From: Sclerodactyla briareus
Taxonomy: Eukaryota > Echinodermata > Holothuroidea > Dendrochirotida > Sclerodactylidae
Direction: 5' to 3'
NCBI GenBank assembly: GCA_026419785.1
Contig: JAODTK010004832.1
Coordinates: forward strand, 372,001-436,000
DNA length: 64,000 nt
Part shown: positions 1 through 11,470 of the stretch, in pieces
How positions within the stretch are numbered: position 1 is the first letter of the stretch
How the letters are laid out: every line of letters begins with the position of its first letter
Notes under the pieces: generated by a model
Seen by the model: only the letters and a program-made list of their open reading frames with translations
What the model was told of the DNA's origin: nothing
The model's database searches: none
Program-made: the position numbers and the translations under genes

Positions 1-1695
1 CTACTGAAAGGCAACTGGGTGGGAGCATCTCGATGTGGTAAAATTATTGAATCCAGCAACATGAATCACTGCTACTACTTCATTATTCCAAATGTTCTTG
101 ACAGTGTCTTAACTGCTTTGTTTGTCGGGTTGTCTTTTGGAATCCCCGGACTTAGTCGGATAGGTGTGTTATTTGTGTGTACCCCCTTAAGTGTCGTTGA
201 TACGCTTTGTGCCATCCGATTTTATCGGGTATTCTGGTTGAATGACAGCCGCCACAAGTAAATCCAGTCCGCGCATATGGGATTATGTCGTGATAACGTC
301 GTGAGAACACTGCTCCCCCACGCATTCAGAGCAAAAAGGGGTACTGCTAAAAAACTGGAAACGAATGAGAATGGCGTTTCACATAGGCGGCTGTGCTGTT
401 ATTTCAGTGTTGATCGATGAAATCGCTTGTATTGTACCGCTTGAACAACTGTAACATTTCTGTTTGTTTGTGGCACCAATAACCTTCGTCTCTTTATATG
501 GGATTGTAAAACAGATTGTAGAATAATAAATCTAAACTCCACTTGGCTAAAGTTCTGAACGAAAGAATGGTGAATTCAACGACCAGCAGGTTTTCCTTCG
601 AGTGACGTAAGCAAAAAAAATCGGGCCACCCATGTTGCGTAGGGCGTGTGCAATGCTCGTCAATTTAATTCGTATTGGCCTTGTTTGGGTGTGTTTTTCT
701 TTTCCGCCACGTCTCTATGTGATGATGTACGTTACTTTTTGTGATGGATTGAGTCATGATATGTGTAGCCCCGTTTCCGCTACAGTTGACCGTATTGTGG
801 GCAGCAGACCGCAAAACGCAGATATTAGATAACCCTTAGAACTTTCTGTAGAGTTTCAAAGTTGCAAAAGTGGCCCTTCATTATTCAAGTTACTGTAAAT
901 AAGTAATTCAATTTTTGCTAAACTTGGATATTTTCTGATTTTTGAAGTATGGTAATTATTATTTTTTTTTTGAAAATGCACGCCTTTCGATAAGTTTCTA
1001 CCATAACTAGACATGCGATGCTTTGCATTTACTTTGATCGCCCGTTTTGGTTTTGGGCCTTTGTCTATTCAAACCCCATTCTTCAAGTATTTAAAGCAAA
1101 TATTCAATTAATTAGAGGACACTGCAAGCTTTTTGATCAACAGATGTTATATCGTGTAGAATGGAAACCTGTCTATATAGGTCCTCGAAAAAACCTTTTT
1201 CAATAAACAAATAAAATAACGATGTTCCTATGTGGAGTTTTTGGTCTTCAAAGTTTGGTCCAATTTGCTGATCATTGGGGAGAATCCCAAGTGTGATTTG
1301 CGCATAACGCATCAACGCACACTTGGACAACCCAGGAAGTTATGTTATGTATTTCATTTTTTTTTTCATTTTTTTTTTTTAAAAGTCAACATTCAGGCAG
1401 AAGTTCTGTTGTCTCCTCTCACCAAGTGAACCATCAAACCCCCACCCACCACTCCAGCACTCCTCTCCCATATACTAAAATGCTTCTCGAAGTGAAAATA
1501 ATGTTTGAGATTGTTTTGCAGGGTTGTGGCAAGTATGACAATCATTTATCTTATGGCATGATGGGAATCATGGGATGCTTTCCAATCGTGCGCAATACAC
1601 ATGCACAAACTTCAGAGGATTGTAACTCCGTAACGGAAAGTCGTATGAAATTCGGGTTTGGACTGACGCATTCAGTTTTCTTCAGATAATTATAT
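1..1695. other. No recognisable gene or repeat
   Basis: Only short open frames occur here and none resembles a known protein or continues across a plausible exon. The stretch is AT-rich and contains T-runs around 961-970 and 1349-1380. It reads as intergenic or intronic DNA. Repeat family D starts at about 1696. Confidence 0.5.
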
Positions 1696-2563
1696 CAGCC
1701 TATATCCCTACTTCGGGGATATTATGGTTTAGGCAGCGTCGTCTCCGCCGCCACCGCCGGGAACTTATCGCGTAAACGCAATAACTCTCTAACACAATGT
1801 CGATTGACACAAAACTTTGCACACAGTGTTGGCATTACTGTACCACTCTGGCGACGGCCATCTTGGAATTTCAACAGAACTGAATTGAAAGGTGTTTGTA
1901 CAATAACTCCCTAGTGCCTCCTTGGATCCATATGAAACTTGCACACATGATCGTCTGATGGAAATCTTGAATGGGTCGAAAAGGTGGCGTCGCCCGACCG
2001 CTCTGACGGCGGCCATTTAAGATTTTTTCGCTAAACGGAGTTTTCCGCTCATTGCGCGTTTTGAAGCATGTCGATAATTTGAGACCAACTTTTGTTTTCG
2101 CGCCATTTTGAATTTTTGCGAAATTAATTTTTTTTCGCAGATTTGACTTTTTTAACTTTGCAAACATGATGCGTGATGAAAATTTTGAATGGTGGAACAG
2201 GTGGCGTCGCCCGACCACTCTGATAGCGGCCATCTTTTTTTGTTTTGCGAAATTGAGTTTTTCGTTTATTCGCGCATTTCGAAGCATGGCGATAACTTTG
2301 AGACCAACTTCTGTTCTCGCTCAACGACCCACAGGCCGGCCATTTTGAACTTTTGCAAAAATGTTCCTTTTTTGTTTTTTTTTTCTCACAATTTGACAGT
2401 CGCAAATTCGGAACATGGTGTGTGCATCGGGGCCAACCTCCACTTCTCTGAGTCATAAATCCCCTTCTGATAAAAAAAAACAACAAGGCGAATAATGTCA
2501 CTCTGATTGGTCGAGAGTGGGGATATACACGTTGGCGGTTTACCCGCTAGGCGATTTCTAGTT
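1696..2563 (-). mobile_element. Family D interspersed element, copy D1 (reverse)
   Basis: This is the reverse complement of the elements at 14098 and 26250. The right edge (about 2525-2563) carries the family's GGCGG / CCGCC-type terminal hairpin. The left edge carries the GGGGATAT end. In between are repeated modules built around the complement of 'AAAATGGCCGCC' and of 'AAGTTTCAAGTCAATCGG'. Open frames of up to 138 codons on the minus strand are by-products of the repeat and not genes. No transposase is present, so the copy is non-autonomous. Confidence 0.7.
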
Positions 2564-3027
2564 CATCCTGCAGTTGTCCTTCATGGAAATTTACGATACC
2601 ACGGACGGGACAATTTTGTCACAGACGCGACACTTACACATGTATATATGGAGACTAGTTCTGCACCATTGAAAATTACATTGAGAGGGAAATTTGTATG
2701 TTCTGTATTTGCCATTTATCTTTCCTCAAGATTGTGTAAAGAGTTTAGAGAGTATTTTTGAACGCGTTAATTGACGATTCCAACTTGCATATTTATGCCA
2801 GATTGAAATCTTGGGGTCACGTAATATAGTGGAGAGGTCAACGCTGACGTCAATGGGTAGAGTCGCCGGCAGCACGAAAGACGCACGGCCGCGCTCATCG
2901 CAGTATAGACAATGAAAAGTGTACAGTAGATGGACGATCTAGCAACATTTTAGGTATGCCTAAAACACACCGCTTGCAAGACAAATGCCGGCTATTGTGA
3001 CTGAAAAAGAATTCCTTGAATTTTAGG
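2564..3027. other. Unassigned spacer between D1 and a LINE
   Basis: No homology to the repeat families of this window and no credible coding region. The last 80 bases may already belong to the following LINE, but I cannot support that by translation. Confidence 0.4.
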
Positions 3028-4914
3028 AAAATGAGAAATGGGTCAGAAAAGTAGAATTGATCTGCTGTTTGCTTGATTAGAACGTTGTATAGTCAATCAC
3101 CTTATTGATGAGGCGAAACGTGGCTATCTGAAATGCAAACTTCAGACAGCTGATCCAAAAGTCGTCTTAAGACAGTGAACACCATGTTGAATCGTAACGT
3201 TAGGCTGCTTCCTGTCCAGCAAACCAGCCAACAGCTGTGTGATGAATTTGCTGTTTCTTCAGCGATAGGATCAAAGCGGTGTATCAATCTCTCGAGCGGG
3301 AAAGACTTGATATGGATACGGCTCCAGCCAGTTAAAACTCACGGCCGCAACCCTCTATCCAACTCAACAGTCATCGAGAAAGTACAATTCTGAAATATAT
3401 AATGTCATGTATTCTGGACCCGTTACCGACCTGGTTCTTGAAACGCAACATTCAGACATTCGTACCAATAATCACACGCATTGTCAACATGTCTCTAAGT
3501 TCTGGAACATTCCCGAAAGTTTTGAAAAGTGCTGTCATCTCACCTGTCATCAAGAAATCGTCACACGACCCCATTGAGTTCAAGAACTATCGACCAGTTT
3601 CCAACATCCCCTACATGTCGAAAGTTATGAGAAGCAAGCTATTAGCATCATAAATGACTATGTCAACCAACATAACCTTGGCGAACCATTCCATCCGCGT
3701 GTTTATAGACAATGTCACTCAATGAGGACCGCAATGCTGAAGGTGAATTGAAGAAGAAGATATCCTACTCCATTTGAGCAGAAAGGAAGGTGTTCTGCTC
3801 GTCCTACTAGACTTGTGTAGCGCTTTTGATACTGTTTGCCACCCCATAAAGCTGGAGAGATTGAGAAGCTGGGCCAGCGTTACAGGAACCGGTACTGATA
3901 TGGGTTGACTCATACCTCAACGATAGGTCATGGGCTGTTCACATCGATGGGTCACAATCGGCCCCGATTAAACCTAACTACGGACTCCCACAGGGATCAA
4001 TCGTCGGCCCGTCTCTTTTCAACATTCACACTCTCCCAATTGGTCCTATTATCCGGGATCTGTTCATAGTCCCTGTCATTCCCATATGTACCAATGATAT
4101 TCAAATCTACGTAAGCTTCAATCCCAAAGATCCGTCTGTTATTACATCTGCTTGTAGCCCGGCTCTCCGTATCTTCAATCAAAACCTGGATGACCCAGAA
4201 CATGCTGAAGCTAAACGACGAAAATACAGAATTATCGTAATACCATCTCCTCACCAGCAACGCACTTTGGCTCCACTCTCCTGGTCCTTGGCGACAAGAT
4301 CATCAAACCATTGACTGTGTTAGGAATCTCGGTGTGATATTCGACTCCCACATGTCTATGGCTCAACATGTAAAGCTCGTGTACAGCCTCAACTGTCCAT
4401 TACGGCATATTTCACACTGCGGTTCGGTTCATGGACTTTGATACACCCATCTCGTAGTCTGCCTCATCCTATCGAGAATGGGAACATATGGGAGCAGCCT
4501 CTTGGCGGTAATCGAAAGCCGACATTCTACGGTTACAACGGAATAAAAAATGGGCTGCCAAAATTTTTGCCAGGTTGCGAAATACGAGCATGCAACACCC
4601 TCTTTGCTTAGACTGCACTGGCTACCCATCGACAAGAGAATCCATTTCAAGTTATTGTGCTGTGTTTTTTCGATGTCTCCATGGGTCAGCCCCCAATACT
4701 TAATCATCCTGTGTCACACTCCACACTCGAACCCGTCCTAAACCTCCGATCCTTTGCAGATAATACTCGCCTATTGGAACACATACCACTAGAATTCCGA
4801 AATAAGTTGAGCGTCGTTCCTTCCGGTTGGCATTTCCATTCGTCCCCATCTACAATAAAGAGCTGCCAACTTTGAACACGTTCAAGAAACATCTGAAACC
4901 ATTTTATTCATTGT
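3028..4914 (+). pseudogene. Dead CR1-like LINE: reverse transcriptase remnant
   Basis: Conceptual translation in shifting frames gives the C-terminal two thirds of a non-LTR retrotransposon ORF2. Seen in order: a pre-RT linker (frame near 3088 with 'LIDEAKRGY'; 'QQLCDEFAV' near 3225); an RT fingers block open at 3402-3653 with 'SCILDPLPTWFLK' and 'KNYRPVSNIPYMSK'; 'VLLVLLDLCSAFDTV' near 3796; 'YGLPQGSIVGPSLF' at 3979-4020; and the position of the catalytic YADD motif at 4088-4099, which reads CTND. The typical C-terminal 'LNTFKKHLKPF' lies at 4873-4905, just before a (TG)n tract. At least eight frameshifts or stops and the lost catalytic aspartates show it is inactive. The PxxLK and NYRPVSN wording fits the CR1/L2-like groups; the exact clade is inferred. 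Confidence 0.85.
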
Positions 4915-4964
4915 GTGTGTTGGTGTGTGTGTGTGTGTGTGTGTGTTGGTGTGTGTGTGTGTTG

Positions 4965-4995
<31 letters not shown>

Positions 4996-5056
4996 TGTGT
5001 GGTGTGTGTGTGTGTGTGTGGTGGTGTTGTGTGTGTGTGTGGTGTGTGTGTGTGTT
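4911..5056. repeat. (TG)n microsatellite
   Basis: About 145 bases of TG dinucleotides with scattered GG or GTT interruptions, immediately after the CR1-like C-terminus. It probably grew from the LINE's 3' tail. Open frames across it are artefacts of the dinucleotide. Confidence 0.95.
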
Positions 5057-5699
5057 GGACCACAACAACATAGGCTATGAGTGGTTGTTCCGGCTGCCTG
5101 ATCGCGTGCCGGTGGTCAAACACCGAAGCCAAAACCCTACTCGTATTTGGCGAACTTCACCTAGGCCTAGTCGATTGGCCACGCCAGGGCCGAGGTAATC
5201 CAGAACACTGGAATGGAACTTGAATATTTGGGTTTTTTCCGGGTGTAGGCTTATGCAGTTTTAAATTCATTTACGAAGTTGGTGGGTTGGCGGACCGACA
5301 ACCGGCAGTATATAGTAAGTGTTGGGCTGCTAAATCTACTGTATTTGCCACATTTATACGAGGCTCATCAAGTTGCTGTGTAGGCTATTTAGTCAGCCTA
5401 CCTACCATTGCAAAATATTAGACATTTAATACTGGGAATCCCACCTTTACAGTCACAGAAATAGAAATTTCCGAACCTGTCACGTACAATTAGCTCTACA
5501 TTGAAAAAAACCTGTGGCTCAAATTGACTATTAACTAGGCCGCCTTCCATTAGCCAGCTGGTAGCTCACGTATGCTCGACACGTAACTCGCTTTCTGTGA
5601 CGGCAGGATCTGTATATTCGGGGGGCCGTCGCAAGACTAAATTCTTGAACTATTAACTTCCTGGAAGCGTCTTAGATGACGATGACGAAAATTGGAGTT
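5057..5699. other. Unassigned spacer
   Basis: No gene or known repeat recognised between the microsatellite and the start of an L1/Tx1-like LINE. Sequence just before 5700 may include the LINE's 5' part. Confidence 0.4.
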
Positions 5700-7086
5700 T
5701 TAATGCAGAGGGATTAGGCAGGCTAGCAGAAACGGCAGCACTATGCTATCTCCATGGAACAACTTGACCTTGTCTTTATTCGGAAACCCTAGTACTCACG
5801 GCGATGGAGCTAAATGGGCTGAATGGGGAGGAAAAATAATTTATTCGCCTGTACTTCCTCAAGTAGGGGGATTGCTGCTGTAAACCTCCGAGGCTGGAGT
5901 CGATGCTAATGTTTTAAACTTCCATTGCGATGATTGGTAGATTTATTATTGTTGATGTCCGTTGCGGTGGTATTTCTTACCCTTACTCGTATTTTACGGT
6001 CCCAACGTGACAATCCTGATTTAATCAAATATCTCCATTTCTCCGCAAGTTCCGCTGTGAATTATTATTATTGGAGGTGATTTCAATTTTGTTTTCAATC
6101 TTGACTTGACAAAAAGGGTGGTAACGTGGACTAATTTTAAGGCCAGGTCAGACTGCTTAATCGTATGGAGAAGTATGATCTGGTCGATATTTGGAGAGAT
6201 AGGACCCGTTAACCCATTATTTTACTTGAAATTTCTAACATAAGCTGGATATACACTGTAATTGGATTTTTTCATCATATCCCGCCATCTTTCGCCAAGT
6301 TACTAATTGTTTTTGATCCAACCTTTCAATCTGACCATTGCCTGGTCGTGTTATGCATCGACCTCGCTGATATTTCAAGAGGGAAGGGGTCATTGGAAAT
6401 TTCCAATTCTCTTTTAGCGGATGCACTCTATACTGATATGGTTGCACTTTGATTGTTCCTGCACGACCGACGGAACCACGGCTACTCTGATCCGGGTTCT
6501 CCTGGGAAATCGTAAATTTATGAATCCGTGCAGAAACCAGTTCGTTCAGTAAAGAGAACCACTCACATGCGATTATGAGCGTCCATCTCATTTCCCAGAT
6601 TATACTTTGGAATCTGAAACCCTTATAAAAATAATAAAACATATTTAATATTATATATTAATAGTGGCCTTACCCATTGTCGAGTGAATTGATTAATGCT
6701 CGTGATAATCTTCAGCTATTGTATAAGACGTTGGAATGAATTATTGTCCAGTTCTAAGGCACGATGGGTTGAAGATGGCGAACGTAACTATATTTTTCAA
6801 ATCTGTAGAATAGAATAAACGTTCATCTACCATTTACACTATCAAAGTGACGGTACTTTACTGCAAGACAGTAATCAATTTAGATCTGACAATCCGTTCC
6901 TTAATAGGTCTCTTCATACTGCTAATACTTGCAATTCGAATAACTATTTTGATAAGCTCCCAGCGTTACTTCAGATTTGAATTGTTCAGTTGTGAATGGG
7001 TACCTAACGGTGAATGAGTGCAAAACGCATTGTTTTCCTATTGCGATGGTAAATCGCCTGGGAGTGACAGGTTCTCTATTGATTTG
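5700..7086 (+). pseudogene. L1/Tx1-like LINE, segment 1: endonuclease and start of RT
   Basis: Three-frame reading recovers an apurinic-like endonuclease domain followed by the linker to reverse transcriptase. Visible motifs are an N-terminal 'QLDLVFIRKP' (5762) that resembles the usual 'ILLQET' block, 'RFIIVDVRCGGISY' near 5938, 'IIGGDFNF' at 6067-6090, the catalytic SDH triad at 6330-6338 inside 'FQSDHCLVVLCIDLAD', 'RWVEDGERN' at 6762-6788, and 'GKSPGSD' at 7048-7068. This domain order and wording are characteristic of L1-superfamily (Tx1-like) ORF2. Multiple frameshifts and stops make it non-functional. It is broken after 'SIDLY' by family B copy B1; the reading resumes on the other side at about 8354 with 'YKFLA'. 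The same LINE continues at 8355, 9481 and 11106. Confidence 0.85.
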
Positions 7087-8354
7087 TATCGCAGAATGAA
7101 TTTCAGGAAGATACATAGTGGTCATTACGGCGTGCTGTGTGTGTGTTTTTGTGGCTAATTGTATGTCAATTATGTTCCGCTCGTTAGCGGATTAGCAAGA
7201 ACATAGTGCTACAGTGATATAGTTTGCATTGTAGGGCCTGGAATGACAGGCGGTAGATGAAGTGAGTGATTAGATGTTCAGCCTAAATATGCTAATTACG
7301 GGTCTCATTTGAATAATTATACGAATTTTTCAATTTGTCGGATTCTCAAAAACTTGGTGGATTGTGGTCAACATGGTTCCCGAGAAATTAAAAGTGAAGT
7401 CGGGGTCACTGGAGAAAGAGCGTCTTTAAGTGTGATTCTGATAATGAGGCTTTTTTTGGAGTTCGTTGGATTTCCACAAAACTTGGTAGATGGACATTTG
7501 ATACTGTCATTTGAAGGTCAGTAGAGGTATTGTTATGTGCCTAATTTTGCAAATATATTCCAATTTCCAACTTGGTAAGAATTTCGTCAAAAATCAGTAG
7601 TAGGCTCCAGTACGTTTTCGGATCTGATTGGTTGTGTTCAGGGATTTGATTGTGAAGACCCATCATATAATAGCTTCGTTAGGATAAAGCACCGAGGAAG
7701 ACTAAACCAGAGCTCCTTTGGACAAGGTGCTTTTATACGCGCCCAACAAGCAAACCCTCTTGTACCAACCAATTTGAGTAGGTTGATTAGCTTCAAAAAT
7801 ATGGTAACATTTTTTTCCCCTTCTTCGTGCTGGGGGACTGGGGGAAACAAATGTGGAAGTTTTTCCTAAAGATATAGTTGGGGACATCTTGACTGCTGCG
7901 TAGGGATAGACTGGTGTGTGGGGGGGGCGGGGGGAGGGTTGTTGTGTGCTGCGGGCGGGGGGGTGGCTTGTCTGGCTGTTGCAAAGGCACGATGAATAAT
8001 GAAGGAAAAATTATAAAAGGCGACGATGCCCGGGTGCTAAGGGATTGAGAACATTTCAAGTTGTACTTAGGGTCAAAGAAGTGAATTGACTGAGACGATA
8101 AAACGTCATTCAAATTTGGGTATTTATGGAGAGGGGGGGGGGGGGTGAAGAAGAAAGAGCGATAAGGATTTTTGTAATAAACTTATGATCAAATTTAGGG
8201 AAGTTATGTGTTATATGTGGAGATATGTGATGTTCGTTTGACCATGCAATGGTATGACATGGAACTAGGTGGGTTGTGTGTAGTGTGTATTGTAGTGATT
8301 AATAGAAAACACCGATCGGGCACACAGGGCGAGACCACTTTTGGCGATCGCATG
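7086..8354 (+). mobile_element. Family B interspersed element, copy B1
   Basis: The left edge 'TCGCagAATGAAtTTCAGG' matches the family's 5' end (TCTCGCCTG followed by a CCTGAAT-gaa-ATTCAGG hairpin), then 'AGTGGTCA', a short TG-rich stretch, 'CTCGTTAGCGG', and modules with 'GCTAATTA' and 'CGAGAAATTAAAAGTGAAGTCGGGGTCACTGG'-type wording. The right edge 'CAgGGCGAGA' plus 'GGCGATCGC' matches the family's 3' subterminal repeat and hairpin (8319-8351). It interrupts a LINE between its Tyr and Lys codons. A very G-rich patch at about 7918-7968 is internal. Reverse-strand proline-rich frames are shadows of it. Confidence 0.75.
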
Positions 8355-8521
8355 TTATAAGTTCTTGGCCATAAAACAGCATTTGTTGTGATTTTTAATG
8401 TGCGGTTAATAAAGAAAAGTTCTCAGCGGAGACAATGTGTAGTATCGATACTCTAATCCTAAGCAAGACAAAGGACAAAGACAAAGACACTTTGTCTGTA
8501 GAGAAATGAGAATAGCGGTGT
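8355..8521 (+). pseudogene. L1/Tx1-like LINE, segment 2: RT finger region
   Basis: The LINE reading resumes with 'YKFLAIKQ', then 'AETMCSIDTLIL' and 'TKDKDTLSVEK'. This corresponds to the 'GELSxTMRxSIITLIPKKDKD...NWRPI' block at the start of L1-type reverse transcriptase. It is flanked by B1 on the left and A1 on the right, which shows that both were inserted into one LINE. Frames shift within it. Confidence 0.65.
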
Positions 8522-9480
8522 GTGGAATCTATGCAGTCATGCCAGTGTGTGTGTATGTGTGTGACGCCTGGCTTGTGAACACAATAACTTGACCCCACCT
8601 GGAGGATGAAGCTCATACTTGGTATATGTGTTCCACATGATGAGTACATGAACCCTATCGTTTTGGGGGCAGGTCAGCGTCACCAGACGTCAAAGTCTGA
8701 AAACTTGTGAACACGATAAGTCCAGAAGGTTGGTCTGATCGGGTTCAAAATTTGGTGTTGTTGTAGCTTCTTATGGGGGGTACAGGTACCGATTGTTGTC
8801 GTTACAGGTCGGGGTGAATTTTGGTCAAAAAAGAAAATTGAAAAGTCAATAATTTGGTCAAATTGGACTCGTGAACCGATTATCTCAACCCCACCTGGAG
8901 GGATGAACTCATACTGGTATGTGTATTCCCCAGATGAGTGTACATGGGCCTATTGTTTTGGGGGTCAGTCAGAGGTCATCTGAGGTCACCAGAGTGTCAA
9001 ATCTGAAAACCTTGTGAACTCGAAGTCTAGAATGGTTGGTCTGATCGGGTGGATATTGGTGTGTCGCTTTCTCTATGGAGTCCAGGACCTATTCTTTTAG
9101 TATAGGTCAGGGGTGAATGAATTTTGTTCGAAAATAGAAAAAATTGTTGAAAGAAATAAGTCAAATGTTGGCCAGTATGGCTTGTGAACACATAACTCAC
9201 CCTAACCTTAATAGATGAAGCTCTCATTGGTATGTGTGTTCCCGATAATGAATTAATGAACCCCATTGTTTTGAGGTCACCATCTTAGGGCAATCTGAAC
9301 TCCTTGAATGGAAATTAGTGGTGGCTTATTTCTTTCAAGAGTATAGCAAATGCAAATGGTGGTAAAAAAAAAAATGTCAGTCGTTATGTTTCCCACAATG
9401 CGCTGGTACATTGTCCTTGAGTCGTGCTATAGGTTGTCAGAAAGAGTCAAGGAATACTAAGCCTTTTGGCTTTCTGGTTT
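8522..9480 (+). mobile_element. Family A interspersed element, copy A1
   Basis: It begins at the 'GGAATCTATGCAGTCATG' block with a TG tract (the first hairpin arm is missing) and holds three starts of the family's tandem unit ('CTTGTGAACACgATAACTCGACC'-like, near 8573, 8870 and 9180; period about 300). It ends with 'GTCAAGGAAT' and the hairpin AAGCCTTTTGGCTT at 9459-9472. AGGTCA half-sites lie at 8973 and 8983. It is inserted in the L1/Tx1-like LINE. Confidence 0.8.
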
Positions 9481-10090
9481 GACTACTATCTATCTAGACA
9501 CGGCAGAATTTTTTATTCAATTGTAACTTCAATAGTATGGACATGATTCATATTAAAAATGCTTTATCAACGAGTTTGTTTTCGCCTGGGGGAAAACTTC
9601 AGGTCCAACTTGTAATAATTTACCAATGAAATTTTTGGACAATAGCCATATTAAATTAAACCAGAAGGTCGTTTCTATGATAAGCTAGGGGTGATCTAGG
9701 TTCAACGCAGAGGTGATCTACGTAAACGAAAATCTTTAAGAGGACCAATACCCCCATGCCATTAGATTTGTTTTGTAATTAGGTACTCAGTTGTTAGTTG
9801 TAGGCCTCCCTTTCACACTCTATTTGGTTTAATTTGCTGTTCCACCAGTGCGTGGAAAATCCAACATATTCGCTGTTAATACGGAGAGTGCTGAGGCCAT
9901 TATGGTAAATTCATTTCAGTTCTCAAGTAGCTTACTCGAAAGCTTGTTTCCTGTAGTGTCACACACCGACTGCCTTGTCTAAATGGAATAGTTGCTATGA
10001 CATAACGGATGATGATTTTGATTGGAAGATTATCTTTAAAATCCCCTCTATAGCGGGAGAGAAAACTGAAATATTTTTCAATTCCGTTTT
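9481..10090 (+). pseudogene. L1/Tx1-like LINE, segment 3: region after the RT domain
   Basis: Translation in changing frames gives 'MIHIKNALSTSLF', 'LDNSHIKLNQKVV', 'PFHTLFGLICC' and 'DDDFDWKIIFKIPSIAGE'. These match the poorly conserved C-terminal region of L1/Tx1 ORF2 that lies between RT and the terminal Cys motif. The RT palm itself (the motif carrying FxDD) is missing between this piece and the previous one. It ends at 'FFNSV', where copy A2 is inserted. Confidence 0.7.
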
Positions 10091-11105
10091 TTGATTCCGT
10101 GGACGAAAGTAAGAGGAATCTATGCAGTCACTTCTGGTGGTGTGTGTGACGCTCAGCTTGTAAACCGGATAACACTTGATAAGGTCTGAGGTAGGTCAGG
10201 CTCATACTTAGTATGTGTGTTCTCATGAGGAGTACAGAACCCTCTGGTTTTGTGGTAAGGTCAGAGGTCATATGAGGTCACAGAGGCAAAAGTATGAAAA
10301 TATTGTAAACAGATAAGTCCAGAAGGTTGGTTTGATCAGGTTAAAATTTGGTGTGTTAGCTACTCGTGAGGAGTGCAGGACCCTATTGTTTTTGGTATCG
10401 TTGGGGTTGAATTTTGGTCAAAATGAAAATTGTGAAAAGTGGTTATTTTGTCTCAATTTGGCTGTAAACACGATAACATCGACCCCCACCTGGACGGATG
10501 AAGTTTCATACTTGGTATGTGTATTTCCCCATGATGAGACATGAACCCTTTGTTTTTGGGGGCAGGTCAGAGGTCATCTGAGGTCACCAGAGGTCAAAGT
10601 CTGGAAAACCTTGTAAACACGTAAGTCCAGAATGGTTGGTCTGATCCGGTTGAAATTGATGGGTAGCTGTTTATGGGGAGCAACAGGAACCCATTTTTTG
10701 GTATAGGTTGGATGTGAATTTTGGTCAAAAATAGTAAATTTGTTGAAAAGTGATATTTTGGCCAATTTTGGTCTTTTAAAAAACGATAAACTCGACCCCG
10801 CCTGGATGGCTGAAGATCATACTCGGTATGTGTGTCCCCACGATGAGTACATGACCCGATGTTTTGGGGTCAGGTCAGAGGTCATCTGAGGTCGCCACAG
10901 GTCAAAATCTCGAACGAAATTCAGTGTGTAGCTGGCTTATAAAGGTATAGGAAACACCTATGCGGTTGGGTTGGGGAAACCGGGAAATTTGTCAGTTGTT
11001 CATGTTGCCCATAAATGAGCGGGTGCTTTGGCAATCTCCCATTTGTCTGTGTATAGCTAGAGGTGTTTAGAAAGAGTCAGGAATCAAAGCGTTGGCTTTC
11101 TGGTT
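10091..11105 (+). mobile_element. Family A interspersed element, copy A2 (inside the LINE)
   Basis: The 5' end reads 'TTGATTCCgTGGAC' followed by 'GGAATCTATGCAGTCA'. Three tandem units follow. The 3' end has 'GTCAgGAATC' and 'TTGGCTTTCTGG'. The half-site array at 10564-10596 is the best preserved in the window: four AGGTCA copies separated by 1, 4 and 4 bases. Removing the element joins 'FFNSV' to 'LHREIGTNKLL', the expected LINE sequence, so the insertion is well supported. Confidence 0.85.
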
Positions 11106-11470
11106 ACATAGAGAGATTGGTACAAACAAATTGTTGTATTTAATGAAGGAAACTGATAGTGACCTTTGTACCTTATGTAACGCTGAAATTGAGGATATTG
11201 ATAATTTTGTTTTGGGGGGGGTGCTTTTCACCTCAACTTTGCTTAGCGACCCGGAGCAATACCTATTTGGACGCCAGTAGTTTATCCTTCTGAGAAAGAC
11301 TTTTTTGTGTAATAGATTAATTGTGGCTCTCCCATGAAACTTGATTATCTCGACGTAAATTTTTATTTTTAATTGCCGTTTGAAAAGTGCAGGCTAAAGT
11401 GAGATTAGAGTTCAATTTGAAGGTTGGAGAATTCTTTTTGTTCTCATGAAAAACTAACACTAAAACGCGC
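11106..11470 (+). pseudogene. L1/Tx1-like LINE, segment 4: C-terminal Cys motif and tail
   Basis: A 62-codon open run reads 'HREIGTNKLLYLMKETDSDLCTLCNAEIEDIDNFVL'-like protein; the CxxC pair is at 11167-11178. In the family this is followed by a His and a Cys, but here a run of G residues (11213-11220) shifts the frame. Further broken C-terminal similarity ('NRLIVALP', 'FNLKVGEFFLF') reaches about 11450. This is the end of the LINE begun at 5700. Confidence 0.75.

Noticed and set aside
1871-2501. Two minus-strand frames of 138 and 125 codons
   Set aside because: Both lie in D1 and share wording with D2-D4 frames.
4827-5198. 123-codon frame with Cys/Val repeats
   Set aside because: It is the (TG)n microsatellite read through in one frame after the LINE C-terminus.
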